Source: Zobellia galactanivorans (GTDB taxonomy: Bacteria; Bacteroidota; Bacteroidia; Flavobacteriales; Flavobacteriaceae). Taken from it: a stretch of 64,000 bases of DNA. Both the position numbers and the translations under genes were made by a program. Shown here one piece after another: positions 11,906 through 21,038 of the stretch (positions within the stretch are counted from its first letter, which is position 1; every line of letters starts with the position of its first letter). A model generated the notes under the pieces. The model saw only the letters and a list, made by a program, of their open reading frames with translations. It searched no databases and had not been told where the DNA came from. The DNA lies in contig NC_015844.1 of the NCBI RefSeq assembly GCF_000973105.1, positions 496,001 through 560,000 of the forward strand, given 5' to 3'.

Positions 11906-14368
11906 TCAAGGCAAAGGGTTTAATTCATCCATGTACGTCGTTTTGGTTATTCCTTGGTTATTTGAAATAACTATACCCGTAGAAGTTAAACCATCTTCTA
12001 TTGTAATGTTATGTATTCCTTTTAAATAGACCTCCCCATTTGCAGGCATAGTAAAACTACCTGAACCTGTTTTGTTGATTGAACTACCTGACACAGTATT
12101 CCATGTATAATCAAGCGTCAGAAGAACTGTTCCTCCACCTGGAAAGGGTTGGGTTCCTACATTAAAAAACGCCCCTCCCTTACCACTGGCCGAATTAGTA
12201 GACATCGTAATGGTAACCCTAGATCCCGGAGGGCCGGTATAACGGCCCGTTGAACGATTGAAGGTAATGGAAATAACTGGTGTTTTTACTGTAATCGTTA
12301 TCGTCGCGCTCACCGCAGGGTTGATTCCGTCATTGATGGTATAGGTAATCTCATCGTTGCCCGAAAAGCCATTGTTAGGGGTATAGCTGATCACCGTACC
12401 CGAAATGCTAGCCGTTCCGTTCGCAGGGTTGCCTTGGATGCCCACAGTAAGGGGGGCGTTCTCGGGATCCATGATCTCCCCGGCCACATCGATGGTATTA
12501 TTGCTCGAGTTCCCTTCGACGGTCACCGTAAGGTCGTTCGCCGTCGGGGCCCCGTTTGCCACCGTATTCACCGTTACCGTAATCGTCGCGCTCACCGCAG
12601 GGTTGATTCCGTCATTGACGGTATAGATGATAACGTCATTGCCCGAAAAGCCATTATTAGGGGTATAGCTGATTACCGTACCCGAAATGCTGGCCGTTCC
12701 GTTCACAGGGTTGCCTTGGATGCCCACAGTAAGGGGGGCGTTCTCGGGATCCATGATCTGCCCGGCCACATCGATGGTATTATTGCTCGAGTTCCCTTCG
12801 ACGGTCACCGTAAGGTCGTTCGCCGTCGGGGCCCCGTTTGCCACCGTATTCACCGTTACCGTAATCGTCGCGCTCACCGCAGGGTTGATTCCGTCATTGA
12901 TGGTATAGGTAATCTCATCGTTGCCCGAAAAGCCATTATTAGGGGTATAGCTGATCACCGTACCCGAAATGCTGGCCGTTCCGTTCACAGGGTTGCCTTG
13001 GATGCCCACAGTAAGGGGGGCGTTCTCGGGATCCATGATCTCCCCGGCCACATCGATGGTATTATTGCTCGAGTTCCCTTCGACGGTCACCGTAAGGTCG
13101 TTCGCCGTCGGGGGGCCGTTTACGACCGTATTTACATTAACAGTAACGGTATATGCTCTGGATACATCGCCCTCGGTGACCGTATAGGTAACCGGATTGG
13201 TAAAGTCCTGTTCGACCTCCGGTTCCGGGCTTATCGAGTCACCCGTAAAGGTTATCACCGGGGCAAGGGACTTCGCGTCCGTACCTACGGGAAGGTCCAC
13301 AGTAATATCGGTGCCCGATATGTTGCCTTCCACCCCATTGATTGTAAAGGCCCTTATCTCCGGTTCCGCGGCGACTACGGCTACGTTCACGGTCCACTCC
13401 TGGACATCACCGTTACCGGCCGTGACCGTATAGGTGACGGGATTCGAGAAATCAAGCTCCGCATCCGCCGTGGGGGATACCGTCGCGCCCTCCGATACCC
13501 TAAGCTCCCCGGGGGCCGTGGCCAATTCCGTTCCCTCGGGGACATTTACGGATACCGTATGAGCATCGGGGTCGATCGTGGACGTACCGATCTGTCCCGG
13601 CAATGAGAAGGCCACGATGTCGTTGCCCTCCGGTGACAGTTCCTCCACCACCTCAAGGCGCACCTCCGCGGTAAGTTCCTGACCGTTGCCGTCCCTCAGG
13701 TCGAAGGTAAGGATGACCGTACCAAGGGCTTCCGCCATGAAATTGTATCGATAGGTACCGGGAACGATATCCACATAGGCGTCCATTTCCAATCCCGTAC
13801 CGTCCTCCAGGGTAAGTTCCCCCGACCCCTCGACCATACCGTAACTGCGTTCGTACGCCACATCGCCCGTTCCCTCGTTGCCCAAGGTGACCGTAATCGT
13901 CGTAAGGCCGCCGACCAAAAGCTCGGTGTCCGACGCCGTGGCCGTCCATGTGGCGGGGACCTCCGTCAGTATGTAGTCCAGTTCAAGCTCCTCCGTGAAT
14001 CCGTAGGGGTCCTCGGCAACGAAGCGCACCCTATGGTCACCCACCTCCGACCCGATATAGACCAGGTCCTTGGCCAAACCGTCAAGGGCGTAGGCCCGCC
14101 CGGGCTCCAGCACCTCCCCTTGGCCGTCCTCGAAATGTCCGTCGCCCGATTCCACGGAATAGCTGAAATTATAGGTATAACCTTCCAGCACCTCCTCCGG
14201 GACCACCGTCAAGGCCGTGGGGAGCGGTTCCCCCACATGGCCCTCCTCCGTGTTGTCGCCCGACAGCACGAACTCCACCTCCGTCAAAAGGCCTACGTCC
14301 TTCGTGCAGGCAAACAGGACGGTCAACATCAAAATGAAATACGCTAAGGGTCTGTAGTTCTTGTACAT
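11906..14368 (-). CDS. TraQ-like lipoprotein with cadherin-like repeats (copy A)
   Basis: This lipoprotein has about 820 residues. I start at MYKNYRPLAY, which gives lipobox LFAC; 13 upstream codons are unlikely to be used. After the anchor come two domains resembling TraQ (DUF3872) of Bacteroides conjugative transposons: both contain a G-x-G-x-(F/L)-x-x-(D/E)-(D/G) turn (GDGHFEDGQG; GSGELTLEDGTG) and a later D-x-x-G-(F/Q) strand. Two DUF5018-like beta-sandwiches follow, then three almost identical 94-residue cadherin-like repeats, and a unique C-terminal domain of about 130 residues. It is last in the traN-traO-traQ-like operon and is separated by 136 bases from copy B; a TAAATTTG (-7-like) lies at 14424-14431. 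The central part is visibly GC-richer than its neighbours. The TraQ link is by eye and moderate. Confidence 0.7.
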   Translation of the reverse strand: MYKNYRPLAYFILMLTVLFACTKDVGLLTEVEFVLSGDNTEEGHVGEPLPTALTVVPEEVLEGYTYNFSYSVESGDGHFEDGQGEVLEPGRAYALDGLAKDLVYIGSEVGDHRVRFVAEDPYGFTEELELDYILTEVPATWTATASDTELLVGGLTTITVTLGNEGTGDVAYERSYGMVEGSGELTLEDGTGLEMDAYVDIVPGTYRYNFMAEALGTVILTFDLRDGNGQELTAEVRLEVVEELSPEGNDIVAFSLPGQIGTSTIDPDAHTVSVNVPEGTELATAPGELRVSEGATVSPTADAELDFSNPVTYTVTAGNGDVQEWTVNVAVVAAEPEIRAFTINGVEGNISGTDITVDLPVGTDAKSLAPVITFTGDSISPEPEVEQDFTNPVTYTVTEGDVSRAYTVTVNVNTVVNGPPTANDLTVTVEGNSSNNTIDVAGEIMDPENAPLTVGIQGNPVNGTASISGTVISYTPNNGFSGNDEITYTINDGINPAVSATITVTVNTVANGAPTANDLTVTVEGNSSNNTIDVAGQIMDPENAPLTVGIQGNPVNGTASISGTVISYTPNNGFSGNDVIIYTVNDGINPAVSATITVTVNTVANGAPTANDLTVTVEGNSSNNTIDVAGEIMDPENAPLTVGIQGNPANGTASISGTVISYTPNNGFSGNDEITYTINDGINPAVSATITITVKTPVISITFNRSTGRYTGPPGSRVTITMSTNSASGKGGAFFNVGTQPFPGGGTVLLTLDYTWNTVSGSSINKTGSGSFTMPANGEVYLKGIHNITIEDGLTSTGIVISNNQGITKTTYMDELNPLP
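12300..13145 (-). repeat. Three tandem 282-bp cadherin-like coding repeats (copy A)
   Basis: Three consecutive units of 282 bp (94 codons) are nearly identical in DNA. Each encodes a beta-sandwich beginning around PTANDLTVTVEGNSSNN and containing NNGFSGND and DGINPAVSAT. The anchor phrase GGTTGATTCCGTCATTGA recurs at about 12322, 12602 and 12884. Boundaries are approximate. Confidence 0.9.
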
Positions 14369-14504
14369 GGTTAAGGAACATTCTATACAATCAGGACAAA
14401 ATAACAACCGTTGATTATTTCATCAAATTTATTCGTTGTAGGGTATATTATTAAAAACTTAAGCTAAAATAAAGAATACATTTATACAAAATGTGCTGAA
14501 TGAC

Positions 14505-17480
14505 CTACCTGGGAATAGCATTATTGGCCATAAAATCCGTTATCGTTTTGCCTCCACTAGAAAAAGTAACGGTAGCCGCACTTGAAGGATCTGAGGAAGA
14601 ATTATGACTACCTGAAATAGTTATACTTCCTGAAGAAGGAAATTGAACAGTTATGCTTTCTGAACTGGGATAAGGACACCCTTCTGCCTGTGCCCCTGGA
14701 CCACAAATTATCCAATTAAAATTCACACTTGAACTCCTTAAAGTAGCCCCTCCATCACCCGTAGCACTTATGCTTATTGTGACATTAGCATTAGGCGGGC
14801 CGCTTAACACACCTGTACTAAGATCCCAAGTTAATTCCGTAGGCGTAGAACAATTAATACTGACCGCTCCTGAAACATCACCTCCGCTTATGGTATCGTC
14901 AGCATCGTTATTCGGGGTGTCCAAGGCAATGGCCACTTTATAATAGCCTGTATAATCAGTGTTAGACAATCGATAAACATTTCCGACAATAAGCTTTGTT
15001 TCTATTTCAATATTGAGTTTTGCCCCGCCTAAACTGCTACCATTACAAAAATTGGCAGTAGCTTCGGTTAAATTTGCCCCTAAACGCTCAAATCGATGAT
15101 ATCGCAACACAGATGATACAGTAATAGTTATGGTCGCGCTCACTGCAGGGTTGATTCCGTCATTGACGGTATAGGTAATCTCATCGTTGCCCGAAAAGCC
15201 ATTGTTAGGGGTATAGCTGATCACCGTACCCGAAATGCCGGCCGTTCCGTTCACAGGGTTGCCTTGGATGCCCACAGTAAGGGGGGCGTTCTCGGGATCC
15301 ATGATCTCCCCGGCCACATCGATGGTATTATTGCTCGAGTTCCCTTCGACGGTCACCGTAAGGTCGTTCGCCGTCGGGGCCCCGTTTGCCACCGTATTCA
15401 CCGTTACCGTAATCGTCGCGCTCACCGCAGGGTTGATTCCGTCATTGACGGTATAAGTGATAACGTCATTGCCCGAAAAGCCATTGTTAGGGGTATAGCT
15501 GATTACCGTACCCGAAATGCTGGCCGTTCCGTTCACAGGGTTGCCTTGGATACCTATCGTGAGAGGGGCGTTCTCGGGATCCATGATCTCCCCGGCCACA
15601 TCGATGGTATTATTGCTCGAGTTCCCTTCGACGGTCACCGTAAGGTCGTTCGCCGTCGGGGCCCCGTTTGCCACCGTATTCACCGTTACCGTAATCGTCG
15701 CGCTCACCGCAGGGTTGATTCCGTCATTGACGGTATAGGTGATAACGTCATTGCCCGAAAAGCCATTGTTAGGGGTATAGCTGATCACCGTACCCGAAAT
15801 GCTGGCCGTTCCGTTCACAGGGTTGCCTTGGATGCCTACCGTGAGAGGGGCGTTCTCGGGATCCATGATCTCCCCGGCCACATCGATGGTATTATTGCTC
15901 GAGTTCCCTTCGACGGTCACCGTAAGGTCGTTCGCCGTCGGGGCCCCGTTTGCCACCGTATTCACCGTTACCGTAATCGTCGCGCTCACCGCAGGGTTGA
16001 TTCCGTCATTGACGGTATAGGTGATAACGTCATTGCCCGAAAAGCCATTGTTAGGGGTATAGCTGATCACCGTACCCGAAATGCTGGCCGTTCCGTTCGC
16101 AGGGTTGCCTTGGATGCCCACAGTAAGGGGGGCGTTCTCGGGATCCCCGATCTCCCCGGCCACATCGATGGTATTATTGCTCGAGTTCCCTTCGACGGTC
16201 ACCGTAAGGTCGTTCGCCGTCGGGGCCCCGTTTACGACCGCATTGACATTCACTGTAACAACATATTCTTTTGTTACACCGCCCTCAGTGACCGTGTAGG
16301 TGACCGGATCGGTAAAGTCCTGTTCTACTTCCGGTTCCGGGCTCACCGATTCCCCTGTGTAGGTTATCACCGGGGCAAGGGCCGTCACATCGGTGCCAGA
16401 GGGGAGGCTTACCGTAATATCGGTGCCCGAAATGACGCCCTCCGTCCCGTTTATCGAGAACAGCGTAATCTCGGGGTCCGCAGCGACCTCGGCGACACTG
16501 ACCGTCCACTCCTGGACATCACCGTTACCGGCCGTGACCGTATAGGTGACGGGATTCGAGAAATCAAGCTCCGCATCCGCCGTGGGGGAGACCGTCGCGC
16601 CCTCCGATACCCTAAGCTCCTCGGGGGCCGTGGCCAATTCCGTTCCCTCGGGGACATTTAGGGATACCGTATGGGCATCGGGGTCGATCACGGACGTACC
16701 GATCTGCCCCGGCAATGAGAAGGCCACGATGTCGTTGCCCTCCGGTGACAGTTCCTCCACCACCTCAAGGCGCACCTCCGCGGTAAGTTCCTGACCGTTG
16801 CCGTCCCTCAGGTCGAAGGTAAGGATGACCGTACCAAGGGCTTCCGCCATGAAATTGTATCGATAGGTACCGGGAACGATATCCACATAGGCCTCCATTT
16901 CCAACCCCGTACCGTCCTCCAGGGTAAGTTCCCCCGATCCCGCGACCATACCGTAACTGCGTTCGTACGCCACATCGCCCGTGCCCTCGTTGCCCAAGGT
17001 GACCGTAATCGTCGTAAGGCCGCCGACCAAAAGCTCGGTGTCCGACGCCGTTGCCGTCCATGTGGCGGGAACCTCGCTAAGGGTATAGGTGAGTTCTAGT
17101 TCCTCCGTAAAGCCATAGGGGTCCTCCGCTAGGACACGCACTTTGTGCTCCCCTACCGTGGTGCCGATATATTGCAGGTTGCCGGTCAATCCGCTAAAGG
17201 GATGTTTCTCCCCGGGAGCAAGGTTTTCCCCCTTGTCGTCCTCGAAACCGCCCTCCCCCGATTCCACCGAATAGGTGAAGCTATAGGTATAGCCTTCCAA
17301 AACTTCCTCCGGGACAACGGTAAGGACCGTAGTGAGCCCTTCGTTAATATGGCCCGTATCGGTATTGTTCCCTACAAAATCGAACTCTACCTCAGTCACC
17401 AGGCCTACCTGCTTCGTACAGGCGATAAGGATGGCTATAACAACCACAGAATATATAAGTTTGTCGTATAGCCTTTTCAC
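14505..17480 (-). CDS. TraQ-like lipoprotein with cadherin-like repeats (copy B)
   Basis: This 991-residue paralogue of the next gene has the same plan: signal peptide with lipobox LIAC, two TraQ-like domains, two DUF5018-like sandwiches, four 94-residue cadherin-like repeats and an unrelated C-terminal domain of about 210 residues (roughly 780-991), rich in Ser, Gly and Thr and with several Cys. The DNA of the central part (roughly 15130-17070) is nearly identical to copy A, while the first TraQ-like domain (about residues 30-130) is diverged and the C-terminal domains are unrelated. The gene starts 20 bases after the traO-like stop. The protein is probably an elongated, outer-membrane-anchored surface rod with a variable tip; this is inference. 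The last 600 coding bases are AT-richer than the repeats, as if the tip were a separate module. Confidence 0.72.
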   Translation of the reverse strand: MKRLYDKLIYSVVVIAILIACTKQVGLVTEVEFDFVGNNTDTGHINEGLTTVLTVVPEEVLEGYTYSFTYSVESGEGGFEDDKGENLAPGEKHPFSGLTGNLQYIGTTVGEHKVRVLAEDPYGFTEELELTYTLSEVPATWTATASDTELLVGGLTTITVTLGNEGTGDVAYERSYGMVAGSGELTLEDGTGLEMEAYVDIVPGTYRYNFMAEALGTVILTFDLRDGNGQELTAEVRLEVVEELSPEGNDIVAFSLPGQIGTSVIDPDAHTVSLNVPEGTELATAPEELRVSEGATVSPTADAELDFSNPVTYTVTAGNGDVQEWTVSVAEVAADPEITLFSINGTEGVISGTDITVSLPSGTDVTALAPVITYTGESVSPEPEVEQDFTDPVTYTVTEGGVTKEYVVTVNVNAVVNGAPTANDLTVTVEGNSSNNTIDVAGEIGDPENAPLTVGIQGNPANGTASISGTVISYTPNNGFSGNDVITYTVNDGINPAVSATITVTVNTVANGAPTANDLTVTVEGNSSNNTIDVAGEIMDPENAPLTVGIQGNPVNGTASISGTVISYTPNNGFSGNDVITYTVNDGINPAVSATITVTVNTVANGAPTANDLTVTVEGNSSNNTIDVAGEIMDPENAPLTIGIQGNPVNGTASISGTVISYTPNNGFSGNDVITYTVNDGINPAVSATITVTVNTVANGAPTANDLTVTVEGNSSNNTIDVAGEIMDPENAPLTVGIQGNPVNGTAGISGTVISYTPNNGFSGNDEITYTVNDGINPAVSATITITVSSVLRYHRFERLGANLTEATANFCNGSSLGGAKLNIEIETKLIVGNVYRLSNTDYTGYYKVAIALDTPNNDADDTISGGDVSGAVSINCSTPTELTWDLSTGVLSGPPNANVTISISATGDGGATLRSSSVNFNWIICGPGAQAEGCPYPSSESITVQFPSSGSITISGSHNSSSDPSSAATVTFSSGGKTITDFMANNAIPR
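15128..16255 (-). repeat. Four tandem 282-bp cadherin-like coding repeats (copy B)
   Basis: Four units of 282 bp, nearly identical to each other and to the units in copy A, lie in tandem. The phrase GGTTGATTCCGTCATTGA recurs at about 15150, 15432, 15714 and 15996. Boundaries are approximate. The array is a clear substrate for unequal recombination. Confidence 0.9.
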
Positions 17481-17500
17481 TTAACTTAATTTAAGTTAAT

Positions 17501-18043
17501 TTATTTATTGAAATAATACCTTAACCCAAGGCCTGTGTAGTTAGTAAAACTCCCGAAATCACTATTTGCATGAAAATATTCCGATGTACGGATGATCAAT
17601 GATATATGCTCACTGACAATAATATCGATATCCCCCGTCAATACGGCTCCGTAAATAAACTTACTTTCCCCATTGACCGATACAATGTTTGATACCTCGA
17701 CCTCTCCGTTATTGACCATTTCATAGCCTGCCAAAACACCGCCCCCTAATGAGAGTGCCTGCATCCGCCTATTTCTACTATAAAGGGTTATGAAATATGA
17801 ATAGCTCGCCGTTAAGCTTGAATAGGGAATAGATTTTATTCCTGACTGATAGTTTGCAATGGAGACATTTAAGGCCAATTCCGTAAAGGTGGTCTCACTA
17901 AGATTATTATCCAGGGTTAACTCACCACCATAACCCTCTCCGAACATACCACCGGAGACCGAAAAAGTATTTGTATAACTTTGCCCTATCATGAAAACGG
18001 GGATGCAAAAAAGTAAGACCGAAAATATTTTTTTAATATTCAA
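17501..18043 (-). CDS. TraO-like outer membrane protein
   Basis: This 180-residue protein has a signal peptide (ending near FMIGQ-SY) and alternating beta strands ending in aromatic residues (GLGLRYYFNK), as expected for a small beta-barrel. Its length and layout resemble TraO of Bacteroidota conjugative transposons (outer-membrane beta-barrel fold, about 190 residues). Its ATG overlaps the stop codon of the upstream TraN-like gene by four bases, which indicates translational coupling. In conjugative elements TraN and TraO are adjacent and belong to the outer-membrane part of the transfer channel. No transfer gene other than the TraN and TraQ relatives is visible here. Confidence 0.7.
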   Translation of the reverse strand: MNIKKIFSVLLFCIPVFMIGQSYTNTFSVSGGMFGEGYGGELTLDNNLSETTFTELALNVSIANYQSGIKSIPYSSLTASYSYFITLYSRNRRMQALSLGGGVLAGYEMVNNGEVEVSNIVSVNGESKFIYGAVLTGDIDIIVSEHISLIIRTSEYFHANSDFGSFTNYTGLGLRYYFNK

Positions 18044-19062
18044 TTGGAAGGGGAATTTACTTGTTTATTATCTAACGGAAGTATCACCATATTGTCGGTG
18101 TCTTTTTCTGCCAAGGCCACATAAATAAGTTCCTTGCTACTTAATTTGAAATTTTTGAAAACATATACGATCTCATTGACACTTGCCGGATCAAGGGATT
18201 CTTGTAGGTTAAAGGTATATCGGGGTTTCATAATTTTTTGTAATTGACCAACAGCCGCTTTTTTAAAGAAACTTACACCATCTATATGATACTCCCTTTT
18301 GGAATTATTCTCAATCTGGAGTATAAAGTAAATTTCTTCCCTGTCAACCAAAATATTGTTCAATTTTAAGACAATTCTTTTATTCTGTCTAAAACTTCTC
18401 TTAAAAACTGTTTTTTGTAAATAGTTGTTTTCACAAAAAATACGATAATATTCCTCCCTATCGACATCATATAAGTCTTGCTCAACCCCGGAAGCGTCAT
18501 TATAAACGGTTCCTTCCGATTCAAGTTTAGGGCTATTTTCTGGAATTATTTGGTTTTCAATGGGATTACTAGGAATTTCTTTCTCAACTATTGCCTCTTT
18601 CTGCATTTCTACCCCTTCGTTTATCGAAGGTTTAGGCAAAGGGGATTCTTGGGTTTCTTGTAAATCTTTGCGGGGTTCTTGGTCCGTTTCAGTTTGAACC
18701 GTAGGCCCTTGATTTAGTTTCCCCACCGCTTGCTCAGGTGAAATTATATAATTGAACTTTTCTACATTCTCTGAATAACTCAAGTTAAACGAAAAGATAA
18801 AACCATTTTCAGTTATCACCGTAAGGTTACTGTTCTTTCCTTTTCTAGCTTGTAAGGCCCCTATATTCGAGCTTTCATCATAGGTAAACCTAAAATTAAC
18901 CCCAGGTTCTACAATTTTCACCAGTTTGGACGGAAAAAATAGACTCACAGTACTATTCTCGTTACATGCTACCGCCAATGGGGATTGGGCGACCATAGTA
19001 TTACCCACTATCAAGAAAAAAAAACCGATAAATAAATTAAAGAGAATCGGGGATACCTTCAT
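18040..19062 (-). CDS. TraN-like protein (DUF4138)
   Basis: This 340-residue exported protein has a signal peptide (ending MVAQS-P) and an N-terminal beta domain that begins with a phrase about numeric steady-state features of DUF4138 (NSTVSLFFPSKLVKIVEPG). A Pro/Glu-rich linker (about residues 118-195) separates it from a C-terminal beta domain containing KLNNILVDREEIYFILQIENNS and a late segment with VYVFKNFKLSSKELIYVAL. This pattern of N-terminal strand, linker and late NNS-x-x-x-Y strand fits the conjugative transposon TraN family; in Bacteroides the protein is about 300-330 residues. It is the first gene of the four-gene operon and has a good Bacteroidota promoter at 19137-19166. Confidence 0.72.
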   Translation of the reverse strand: MKVSPILFNLFIGFFFLIVGNTMVAQSPLAVACNENSTVSLFFPSKLVKIVEPGVNFRFTYDESSNIGALQARKGKNSNLTVITENGFIFSFNLSYSENVEKFNYIISPEQAVGKLNQGPTVQTETDQEPRKDLQETQESPLPKPSINEGVEMQKEAIVEKEIPSNPIENQIIPENSPKLESEGTVYNDASGVEQDLYDVDREEYYRIFCENNYLQKTVFKRSFRQNKRIVLKLNNILVDREEIYFILQIENNSKREYHIDGVSFFKKAAVGQLQKIMKPRYTFNLQESLDPASVNEIVYVFKNFKLSSKELIYVALAEKDTDNMVILPLDNKQVNSPSN

Positions 19063-19594
19063 ACATAAAGAAAGTTTAATATTTTCTATAGCTTTTTACC
19101 TACAAAAAAAAGAAGGCTTAACAAAACATTAAAATACAAAAATACTAATAAAGGGAGATATCCCAATAAATTATCGTCGAAAGGCTAGAGTTGTAGGTTT
19201 ATACCGTCAAATAAAAAACCAAAAAATTCTATCATCACACAACCATTGTGCCGGCCGCCCTACTCTTACCAGCCATAACCATCATATAAGTTTCCTTTTG
19301 ATTTTCCCTAAAGCATAAGGGTCTTGAATTCATTAAAACTATCGGGAAACACATGAAAAACAACGCTCTTTTAGTTTGGTTTTTTACCTCATCCGACTTT
19401 AAGAAAGAGCAGTGTTCATATTTTATCTTATCCCTGCCTCTTCTTAACATCAAGACTCTTACCTATTGCGATTTCTTTTCCTCATTACATTCGTCTATAA
19501 ACAAAATTTACTTAGAAAATAAAATTATACCGATTTCAAATATAGCCTGGCCAGCTAAATTAAGTCCTAAAACAAAGCTCGCCGATCATTGTAA
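19063..19594. other. Intergenic region upstream of the traN-like gene (532 bp)
   Basis: Apart from the promoter at 19137-19166, this region shows no convincing gene. Short frames at 19235-19453 (minus) and 19353-19616 (plus) overlap each other and have no family features. The gap separates the traN-like operon from the membrane protein gene on the same strand. Confidence 0.6.
19137..19166 (-). promoter_or_regulatory. Bacteroidota-type promoter of the traN-like operon
   Basis: On the minus strand a TTG (19166-19164) is followed after exactly 19 bases by TATTTTTG (19144-19137), a perfect match to the Bacteroidota TTG-N19-TAnnTTTG consensus. Transcription would start near 19130, giving an untranslated leader of about 68 bases before the traN-like ATG at 19062. 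Confidence 0.75.
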
Positions 19595-20788
19595 TCACAA
19601 ACTATCGTTTTCCTGACTGTCGGACTCTTGTATGATTTCTTTTATCTTTCCGTTGGCAATAACCGCAACGATATCCACAGCCCTTTTTATCCCTAATGAT
19701 TTGTAGAGTTTTGAAGCAATCAATTCAATATCGTAATCCGCTTGGACATTCTCATGGTTTCTCTGGTCATATAGCACCGAAATAATTGAAAAATGAAGAG
19801 GTTGTTCCAGTAAATGATCCAAATGTTTGTGGTTCTCTAATTTTAATCGTTCATCCAACGCTTGGCCTAGTTCTTTTCTAAGCGTTGGATAATTAGTCAA
19901 GAGTTTATCAAAATTATCGATTTGAGATTGAAGTATTTCGTCTTTAGGGGCATAAAAGTACACCTCGGCCAACTCATTTTGCCCCTCAATCTTCCATGAC
20001 CCGCTAAAATATCCCATTACCGGGTCATCACAATATTCAAAACTATTCTCGATTTTCCCCTTTCGTCCCAAATTGGTTTTTGCTATTGTTTTTTTAACCG
20101 ATTTCCCCTTCTTAAGGATGTTTCGATATCTAAGCGTACGTTTTAAAAACACCCAAATTATCAGCATATGAACTATTGGGAAAAGCACTCTAAAAAAGAA
20201 GTCCTCTAAAGTATAATTACCGGAAAGATTGCCCTGAATATCACCTCCAAAACTTACGGCCATAAAAACAAAAAACAACGCACTAAGCGCCAAGCCAATA
20301 GCTGAAGAGAGATAGCCATCCTTTGCCAACTTTTTATATACCCGTTTTTTAGAACTTGAATTTTCATGGGGAACACACTGCATAATCGCATCAAAATTTT
20401 CCAATTCCAAATCATTTATTTCAATAGAACCACCATGAATATCATAAAGTGTTGCGACGATATGAAAACTTTTGGAATAATGGAAATACTCTGAATGCCA
20501 CCCTACAAACTCCAAATCACTGAACTTAAGTACTTTCTTTTTCGAAAAAAATGATGAAGCGGTAATTGTATTATTTTTAATGGTGACTATTTTAAAGCTT
20601 CTAAAAAGCCAAAATGACATAATACCTGCAAATACCCAGGCAATTATCATAAATAGAATGGCTAGTCCATTAACACGTACGGAGCTTGATGAACCCGAAG
20701 ACAGTAAACCTCCCCAAAAAAAGGCCAAGCAAAAAACAAAGGCTAGGACCAGAAAGAAGTTTGGGACACCAATTTTATTTTTACCCAT
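19595..20788 (-). CDS. Unknown four-helix membrane protein with a PH-like loop
   Basis: I do not recognise a named family for this 397-residue protein. Two membrane helices (about 8-30 and 40-65) are followed by a soluble beta-rich segment of about 70 residues (KIVTIKNNTITASSFFSKK onwards) that looks like a bacterial PH-like domain, then two more helices (about 160-182 and 203-222) and a 170-residue soluble C-terminus with charged helices. The last third contains DERLKLENHKHLDHLLEQP, which is predicted helical. It is a single gene between the traN-like operon and gene remnants that resemble T6SS-type immunity genes, so an immunity role is possible but unsupported. Confidence 0.6.
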   Translation of the reverse strand: MGKNKIGVPNFFLVLAFVFCLAFFWGGLLSSGSSSSVRVNGLAILFMIIAWVFAGIMSFWLFRSFKIVTIKNNTITASSFFSKKKVLKFSDLEFVGWHSEYFHYSKSFHIVATLYDIHGGSIEINDLELENFDAIMQCVPHENSSSKKRVYKKLAKDGYLSSAIGLALSALFFVFMAVSFGGDIQGNLSGNYTLEDFFFRVLFPIVHMLIIWVFLKRTLRYRNILKKGKSVKKTIAKTNLGRKGKIENSFEYCDDPVMGYFSGSWKIEGQNELAEVYFYAPKDEILQSQIDNFDKLLTNYPTLRKELGQALDERLKLENHKHLDHLLEQPLHFSIISVLYDQRNHENVQADYDIELIASKLYKSLGIKRAVDIVAVIANGKIKEIIQESDSQENDSL

Positions 20789-20881
20789 GATATTCTAAAA
20801 TACAACTAAGGTACGTATTCATGAAGCAAAATTTAATGTTGCCCAATGTAATTCAGTTAAATTCAGTTATAAGATTTCAGT

Positions 20882-20986
20882 TTAATTTACCATTTCCAAA
20901 ATACTTAAATCGGCATTCACCTTTTTTTTAGTGGCGGTACCCACTTCATCTGGTAGTTTTATGACCATTAGATTATCTCTTGATTT
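20882..20986 (-). pseudogene. 3' remnant of a paralogue of the lipoprotein gene at 32244-32669
   Basis: About 105 bases align with the last 105 coding bases of the gene at 32244-32669 at roughly three quarters identity by eye. The encoded end RDNLMVIKLPDEVGTAT...DLSILEMVN corresponds to RDSLMVIKQPDEVDTAT...DLSALEIIN. Similarity stops upstream of the Arg-Asp, so only the 3' end remains. The intact relative lies on the far side of the IS-bounded PKS island. Confidence 0.75.
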
Positions 20987-21038
20987 CAAGCACCCTGTAG
21001 GTCTGTTTGATTTTCTTGGCAAGAAACAATCAAAAATA

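Noticed and set aside
12434-13606. Long plus-strand open frame of 390 codons antisense to the repeat lipoprotein
   Set aside because: It is a regular, Arg/His-rich translation of the complement of the 282-bp repeats, which have high GC and no stops in that frame. It has no start context or family features.
12300-16255. Regular repeats that might be taken for a CRISPR array
   Set aside because: The units are 282 bp, contiguous and in-frame coding with no spacers, so they are protein-domain repeats.
15264-16661. Plus-strand open frame of 465 codons antisense to copy B
   Set aside because: It has the same cause as in copy A: the complement of the repeat array stays open by composition.
19235-19616. 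Overlapping short frames on both strands upstream of the membrane protein gene
   Set aside because: Neither has a plausible protein composition or start, and they overlap each other.
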